Origin: Brevibacillus brevis
GTDB lineage: Bacteria > Bacillota > Bacilli > Brevibacillales > Brevibacillaceae
NCBI RefSeq assembly: GCF_001039275.2
Contig: NZ_CP030117.1
Span: forward strand, 5,380,001-5,444,000
DNA: 64,000 nt
Direction: 5' to 3'
Shown: piece after piece, positions 60,450 through 64,000 of the stretch
Layout of the letters: each line of letters starts with the position of its first letter
Numbering within the stretch: position 1 is the stretch's first letter
Notes under the pieces: model-generated
What the model was told of the DNA's origin: nothing
Seen by the model: the letters and a program-made list of their open reading frames with translations, nothing else
Database searches by the model: none
Position numbers and translations under genes: made by a program

Positions 60450-61786
60450 TACAGCACCTCCCAGTCAATGTCAAAGTATTCGATGGCATCAAGCGGCTTC
60501 GCAGACAAGAGGAAACCACGGCGATCCCCAATGCCGTTCTTTTGATCCGTAAACGTCCATCCCGTATCAATCGCGCCTTGCTGCTCGCGGACGGTCATGT
60601 ACGCGTTGACGGCAGAGACAAACACCGCGCCGCCCAAATCGTTGTTAGCGAGCTTACCTTTGTATTTCTTGCCGACTTGGCTGATGTCGTTGACAATCTG
60701 ATCCAGCGTCATGCTGACACGAATTTTTCCGTAGTCCTCGCGCTCATGCGTGCCTAGCACCGCCAGCGTATTGACGGCGCTCTCGATGATGTACACATCT
60801 CCGTCTCGGGTTGCGATCAGCGTACCAGAGCTCAGTGCACTCAAAATATCGGTGTGGCCCCAATCCTTGAGCGCTTTTTTCAATGGAACGACGACGGCCG
60901 TCAGCGATTCATGCGCAGGTGTCGCGGCGATCATACCCGCTACCCATGCGGCCCACTCGAGGCTACCGTATACTTTTCCGTTGTTGTGCTGACCAGCGAT
61001 AGCACTATTGACGACAAAACGGGCATTTTGCGCCACAGAGCGTTCGATGTGCTTCGCCATGTTCTCGTCTTCCGCCGCTTTGCCACCGATCACCAGCGTG
61101 CTGAGCTTCTTGTTTTGCGTGCGACGATCGCTCATGAATTGTTTCGCTGCCGCTTGTACAGCCGCATCGTCAAAAGGCAGATACATTGTGTCAAAATCAG
61201 CACCAGACACAGCCATGAACAGCTTGGTCGAGTCAGCTTGGGTAAGCGCTACTGTGCCACTTTTCGCTCCTGTCAGCGCTGTTTCTGGCACGATTGTAAC
61301 GGCAGTCTCGCCCAGCTTTTTCACTCGTACATAATTGGATTGGCTCGTCTTTGCTGCCAGCTCATTCGCATCCGCAAACGAAAACTTCTCGGTTTGCAGC
61401 GGGCCTGTTACCTGGAGTTCTTTTTTACCTAGCTCAGATGTCGAGGCTGTGATGACAACCTTCAATTCGTTACCTACCAAACCCGGATACAGAGCCTCGA
61501 CCCTGATTGCATCAGCCTGCTCATACGCTGCTTTTGTGGCTGTGCCATTCGTCATGCGGTACGCAAGAATCGATGCGCCGCCTTCTGCTGCCAGCTCCAC
61601 GGTATCGACCTTGCCAAACGTTTGCGCTAGTCGCTCCTCAAAGCTCCCCAGCTTGACGAGCTCATCTGGCGCACCCCACTCTGCTTGATACGGCACCAGT
61701 ACGACACCGCTCTTCGGTACTACACGTTCTTTTGCTTTTGCGATCAGTTCGACCGTTACACCCGGACGTTCACGTTGAATGGTCAT
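60449..61786 (-). CDS. xkdK: tail sheath protein (XkdK-like)
   Basis: A 445-aa contractile sheath subunit: ERPGVTVELIAKAKERVVPK near the start and RVSMTLDQIVNDISQVGKKY, FVSAVNAYMTVREQQGAIDTGW near the end, matching the C-terminal sheath domain of XkdK. Presence of a sheath defines the particle as contractile (R-type or myovirus-like) rather than flexible (F-type). Full length for the family. Confidence 0.94.
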   Translation of the reverse strand: MTIQRERPGVTVELIAKAKERVVPKSGVVLVPYQAEWGAPDELVKLGSFEERLAQTFGKVDTVELAAEGGASILAYRMTNGTATKAAYEQADAIRVEALYPGLVGNELKVVITASTSELGKKELQVTGPLQTEKFSFADANELAAKTSQSNYVRVKKLGETAVTIVPETALTGAKSGTVALTQADSTKLFMAVSGADFDTMYLPFDDAAVQAAAKQFMSDRRTQNKKLSTLVIGGKAAEDENMAKHIERSVAQNARFVVNSAIAGQHNNGKVYGSLEWAAWVAGMIAATPAHESLTAVVVPLKKALKDWGHTDILSALSSGTLIATRDGDVYIIESAVNTLAVLGTHEREDYGKIRVSMTLDQIVNDISQVGKKYKGKLANNDLGGAVFVSAVNAYMTVREQQGAIDTGWTFTDQKNGIGDRRGFLLSAKPLDAIEYFDIDWEVL

Positions 61787-61788
61787 GC

Positions 61789-61980
61789 TTACACCCCGCC
61801 TTTGTATTTGGTCAGTCGGCTCTTTACTTGTCCTTCTGCCAGTAGTTGATCATCTGCTTCAGAAAAAAGAGCACCTGCTACCTCGAACCGTTCGGCTCCA
61901 AGGTAAGCGGCGCTCTTGATCCACTCTTGTTTGGTTTGCACAAGCTCTGGAGCCTGTGCTTGTTGTTCTTTTCGTGCCAC
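61789..61980 (-). CDS. xkdJ: XkdJ-like small tail-cluster protein
   Basis: A 63-aa protein, GTG start at 61980 overlapping the previous stop (TAGTG). QEWIKSAAYLGAERFEVAGA is followed by SRLTKYKGGV, a short text always found before the sheath gene in PBSX-like clusters. Function unknown. Confidence 0.75.
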   Translation of the reverse strand: MARKEQQAQAPELVQTKQEWIKSAAYLGAERFEVAGALFSEADDQLLAEGQVKSRLTKYKGGV

Positions 61981-62477
61981 TATGATCGGACCCCCTCTAC
62001 ATCAAATTCGTTGATTTTGTCTGTGGCCGCTCTCTGCACCGCCACGTTGTAGGTGAACTGGAACGCGATTTCCGTCCGGTCCTTTTTGTCCCGCCAAATA
62101 CGCAAGGTGGAACTGTCGATCTCGATGGACAATCCAGACGTCTTGCCTTGATAGCTAAATTGCCTTTGGCGAAGATGCTCACGCAGCGGCTCAACTGAAA
62201 GCGGCTGATAGATACCCTCTACCTTTGGATAGTGGAGGACGATGGCTGCTTCTGAGACCACCTGATAGGAAGTGAGGCTTCTTCCTTCTTCACGGACCCC
62301 TTGCGTTAAAAGAAACGCGATAGGCGGCTGGAATCGCTGCGCCATCCAGTCGTCCACGTTCACAACAGTAGCCAGCTCTGGATACGCTTCATTCACCAGT
62401 TCTATGAGAACGGCTAGCTCACGATCCATCCAGCTTCCACCTCCCATACTTGCGGTATTCTCTTCTGTCTTCGTCAC
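61980..62477 (-). CDS. tail terminator-like protein (XkdI-like position)
   Basis: A 165-aa protein starting at GTG 62477 behind GGGGGGAAG. Text MDRELAVLIELVNEAYPELA, FQPPIAFLLTQGVREEGRSL and WRDKKDRTEIAFQFTYNVAV resembles phage tail-terminator/DUF6838-type proteins. First structural gene of the late operon. In a head-containing phage it would face the head-tail connector; here it probably caps the tail. Confidence 0.7.
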   Translation of the reverse strand: MTKTEENTASMGGGSWMDRELAVLIELVNEAYPELATVVNVDDWMAQRFQPPIAFLLTQGVREEGRSLTSYQVVSEAAIVLHYPKVEGIYQPLSVEPLREHLRQRQFSYQGKTSGLSIEIDSSTLRIWRDKKDRTEIAFQFTYNVAVQRAATDKINEFDVEGVRS

Positions 62478-62642
62478 ATGTCTCTTCCCCCCACTACTTC
62501 ACTTCATTTGGCAAGGCATCCACGGCAAACACCCGCCGAGCAGGGAGCGAGTAGCCTTTTGGCTTCGAACTCGCAACATCGTGTGGCACCAATCGCCGTT
62601 TTCCCCGCTCGCCGGACATTTGAGTCGACGGCGTACATAAAA

Positions 62643-62670
62643 AGCCACCCGACAGCTACATCGGATGGCT
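62643..62670 (-). terminator. terminator-like hairpin in the leader of the tail operon
   Basis: On the minus strand AGCCATCCGA pairs with TCGGGTGGCT (10 bp with one GU), followed by TTTTTATG. It lies between the candidate late promoter and the first tail gene, so read-through or antitermination is required. Confidence 0.7.
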
Positions 62671-62744
62671 CGTATCTCTCTTACTTGTTTCGCTTGACTC
62701 AAGTATAACCGATCTGGAGGAAAAACCGGGAAAATGACCCGATG

Positions 62745-62769
62745 TGTCAGGAAGTGTCAACCTTTGTCA
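62745..62769. promoter_or_regulatory. three TGACA boxes at 10-bp spacing, late-promoter activator site candidate
   Basis: On the minus strand TGACA occurs three times, each exactly 10 bp apart (plus-strand TGTCA at 62745, 62755, 62765). A TTATACT -10-like box lies at 62708-62702 without a good -35. The rest of 62478-62850 holds no gene, only this control region and two hairpins. Confidence 0.6.
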
Positions 62770-62796
62770 GTTTCAACATACTTGTGAAAATGAAAA

Positions 62797-62821
62797 GAAG
62801 CTGTCATCATCAGACAGCTTC
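62797..62821 (-). terminator. terminator of the late regulator gene
   Basis: GAAGCTGTC/GACAGCTTC with a 7-nt loop, followed by TTTTCATTTTC on the minus strand. Confidence 0.85.
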
Positions 62822-62850
62822 TCGTCTATCGAGCTGGGCTCTGTTTTTTA

Positions 62851-63504
62851 TTATCCAGTCTGCTGAACCTGATCGCCATACATCGCCCACGCCATCTTCA
62901 TGACGGCACTGCGCTTGATTTCATAATACCGCTGACGGGACACACCGATTTCTTTGGCAATCAGATTGTTCTTATCGCCATCCAGCAAAGCTTCGACTAC
63001 CAAGCGTTCCTGCTCCCCCGGAATCGTCTCGACCGCTTTGTTGATCCGCTCGATTTTATCCTGCAAACTTTGCAGCCTCTTCCACTTTCGTTCCCGGCGT
63101 GCAACCTCCGCATGCGTCCTATCTCCTGTGGTGCCCTTTCCTTTTGGCAAGCCTGCATCCAATCCGTACTGAGAGACCATCCCTTCCCCCGCCTCGCGCA
63201 AAAAACGCTGGATACGAACGATCTCGATCTGCATGTAATTGTAGTCGCGGATTTCTTCCTCGGCCTTTTGCAGGAAATCTACGATGGGTGCTTTCTCATT
63301 CAGCCGGACGAAGCCTTCTTTTCTAGCACATACTGTCTTTTGCTGCCCTTTTGCCTCTTGATCCCGCATGTACTTGTCCCACTCCGGGCAAGAATCGATT
63401 TTTCCTACGTGCTTATCATGAACCTGGCAATGTGATTTCTTTCCCCAGCACGTTGCCGGACACACCTCGCATACTGCTTCCATGAAAACATCTTTGCTGA
63501 TCAA
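62851..63504 (-). CDS. late-expression regulator (Xpf/ArpU-like, sigma-70 region 4-type HTH)
   Basis: A 217-aa protein starting at TTG 63504 behind GAGGGGGAA. The N-terminal ~45 residues are Cys/His-rich (CEVCPATCWGKKSHCQVHDK), a likely zinc site. The middle is coiled-coil-like with a basic cluster. The C-terminal ~65 residues form a sigma region-4-like HTH (EALLDGDKNNLIAKEIGVSR, QRYYEIKRSAVMKMAWAMYG). Position right before the tail operon matches Xpf, the positive control factor of PBSX. It likely activates the late promoter with the TGACA boxes. It has its own terminator. Confidence 0.8.
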   Translation of the reverse strand: MISKDVFMEAVCEVCPATCWGKKSHCQVHDKHVGKIDSCPEWDKYMRDQEAKGQQKTVCARKEGFVRLNEKAPIVDFLQKAEEEIRDYNYMQIEIVRIQRFLREAGEGMVSQYGLDAGLPKGKGTTGDRTHAEVARRERKWKRLQSLQDKIERINKAVETIPGEQERLVVEALLDGDKNNLIAKEIGVSRQRYYEIKRSAVMKMAWAMYGDQVQQTG

Positions 63505-63549
63505 GGCACTATTCCCCCTCGGTCATATATATGAAGTCCGGATGATTGC

Positions 63550-63663
63550 TTAACGGTTTTCGTTGACTCTTGCGCCTTTTCTTAATCTTTGAGACAAACC
63601 GATCTGTCCGATAATGACTCCGATCAATAAGACAACTGCTCCGATTAATGCTGCTTCTATCAT
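63550..63663 (-). CDS. 37-aa single-span membrane peptide
   Basis: A short gene from ATG 63663 with AAAGGAGAT upstream. It encodes MIEAALIGAVVLLIGVIIGQ, one membrane span, then a basic tail RLRKGARVNENR. An 81-codon frame overlapping it has no ribosome site and looks spurious. Located 45 bp before the regulator start in the same operon. Function unknown. Confidence 0.65.
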   Translation of the reverse strand: MIEAALIGAVVLLIGVIIGQIGLSQRLRKGARVNENR

Positions 63664-63709
63664 TTCGTACGTATCTCCTTTGCATCGTCATTTTCTTGTA
63701 TAATGAAAG

Positions 63710-63748
63710 GGGGCAAAGAGGATACTCACCAGTTGTATTCTTTGCCCC
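63710..63748 (-). terminator. hairpin between two small membrane-peptide genes
   Basis: GGGGCAAAGA/TCTTTGCCCC with a 19-nt loop, CTTTC on the minus side. Confidence 0.6.
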
Positions 63749-63754
63749 AAGCAA

Positions 63755-63949
63755 TTAATGGGGATTCCGATCGTCAGTCGGAGTCTCCTTTTTTTCCAGT
63801 TGCTCTTTCTTTTTCTCTTTGTTTGCCTTTAATTGCAGATTGAACAGATTATTGATCCGAATCTGCAAATCTACCTGCTTAAACGTGACGATTAAAGCAA
63901 GGAAGCACACGACAACCGCGAGAACCTGAACGTAATCAATCGTCATCAT
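63755..63949 (-). CDS. 64-aa single-span membrane protein
   Basis: A small protein, MMTIDYVQVLAVVVCFLALI, with one N-terminal span and a charged Lys/Glu tail (KEKKKEQLEKKETPTDDRNP). Start ATG 63949 overlaps the stop of the preceding frame (ATGA), so it is translationally coupled. It could be a spanin- or XhlA-like accessory, or a holin regulator; unproven. Confidence 0.65.
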   Translation of the reverse strand: MMTIDYVQVLAVVVCFLALIVTFKQVDLQIRINNLFNLQLKANKEKKKEQLEKKETPTDDRNPH

Positions 63950-64000
63950 AGCATCACTTCTCCACTGCGGATCGCTTCGAGCATCGCGGTTTTCATTTCT
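63946..64000 (-). CDS. 3' end of an upstream gene, cut by the window edge
   Basis: The minus-strand frame reads EMKTAMLEAIRSGEVML and stops at TGA 63946-63948, overlapping the next ATG. Only the last ~17 codons are in the window, so no function can be given. Confidence 0.45.
   Translation of the reverse strand, partial: EMKTAMLEAIRSGEVML

Noticed and set aside
63509..63754. 81-codon minus-strand frame
   Set aside because: No ribosome site at its TTG start and an unnatural composition; the 37-aa frame inside it has a good AAAGGAG site.
48691..64000. Intact temperate prophage
   Set aside because: No integrase, repressor, replication, packaging or capsid genes visible and the regulator directly precedes tail genes.

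Overview
The window looks like the chromosome of a spore-forming, low- to mid-GC Gram-positive rod, most probably Brevibacillus. The reasons are AGGAGG-type ribosome binding sites, B. subtilis-like gene sets (yprA/yprB, opuA with gbsR, ymcC, ywbE, ydjO, PBSX-type xkd genes), a collagen-like exosporium protein and several sporulation-era functions. No rRNA, tRNA, CRISPR array, transposase or integrase was seen.

Left part (1-17 kb): the mitomycin-repair pair yprA/yprB (mrfA/mrfB) is followed by an AT-rich insert coding a secreted protein and a 41-aa membrane peptide. Next comes an eight-gene minus-strand operon (12.8-4.8 kb): a CUT1/Ugp-type ABC importer (ATPase, two permeases, lipoprotein binding protein), a cytoplasmic alkaline-phosphatase-superfamily phosphodiesterase, a PhnX-like HAD enzyme, a TIM-barrel isomerase and a 2-hydroxyacid dehydrogenase. 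It reads like a complete import-and-catabolism route for an organophosphorus compound. A TetR/YmcC pair, a DUF4241 protein, a bicupin oxalate decarboxylase with an altered lid loop, and a secreted GDPD follow.

Middle part (17-46 kb): MFS pump with TetR, chromate transporter, MoxR-type ATPase with a VWA/metallopeptidase-like partner, collagen-like spore-surface protein, VWA lipoprotein, DedA protein, AraC regulator, amidase, DUF1254 protein, glycine-betaine importer OpuA with GbsR, isochorismatase-like hydrolase, Nudix enzyme, a three-gene signalling cluster (HPt-REC-GGDEF-REC, REC, hybrid kinase), an acyltransferase and an orphan kinase.

46-48 kb is a scar: a truncated, frameshifted collagen-like gene abuts a headless TPR glycosyltransferase and a short glycosyltransferase, followed by a 244-bp element built of nested inverted repeats.

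Right part (48.7-64 kb, minus strand): a lysis plus contractile-tail module colinear with PBSX (xkdI/J/K to xkdX, then holin and endolysin) but with no terminase, portal, protease or capsid genes between the late regulator and the tail genes. I read it as an R-type tailocin (phage-tail-like bacteriocin). It has a predicted -1 frameshift in the tail-assembly chaperone and a late promoter region with three TGACA boxes at exact 10-bp spacing, followed by a terminator-like hairpin.
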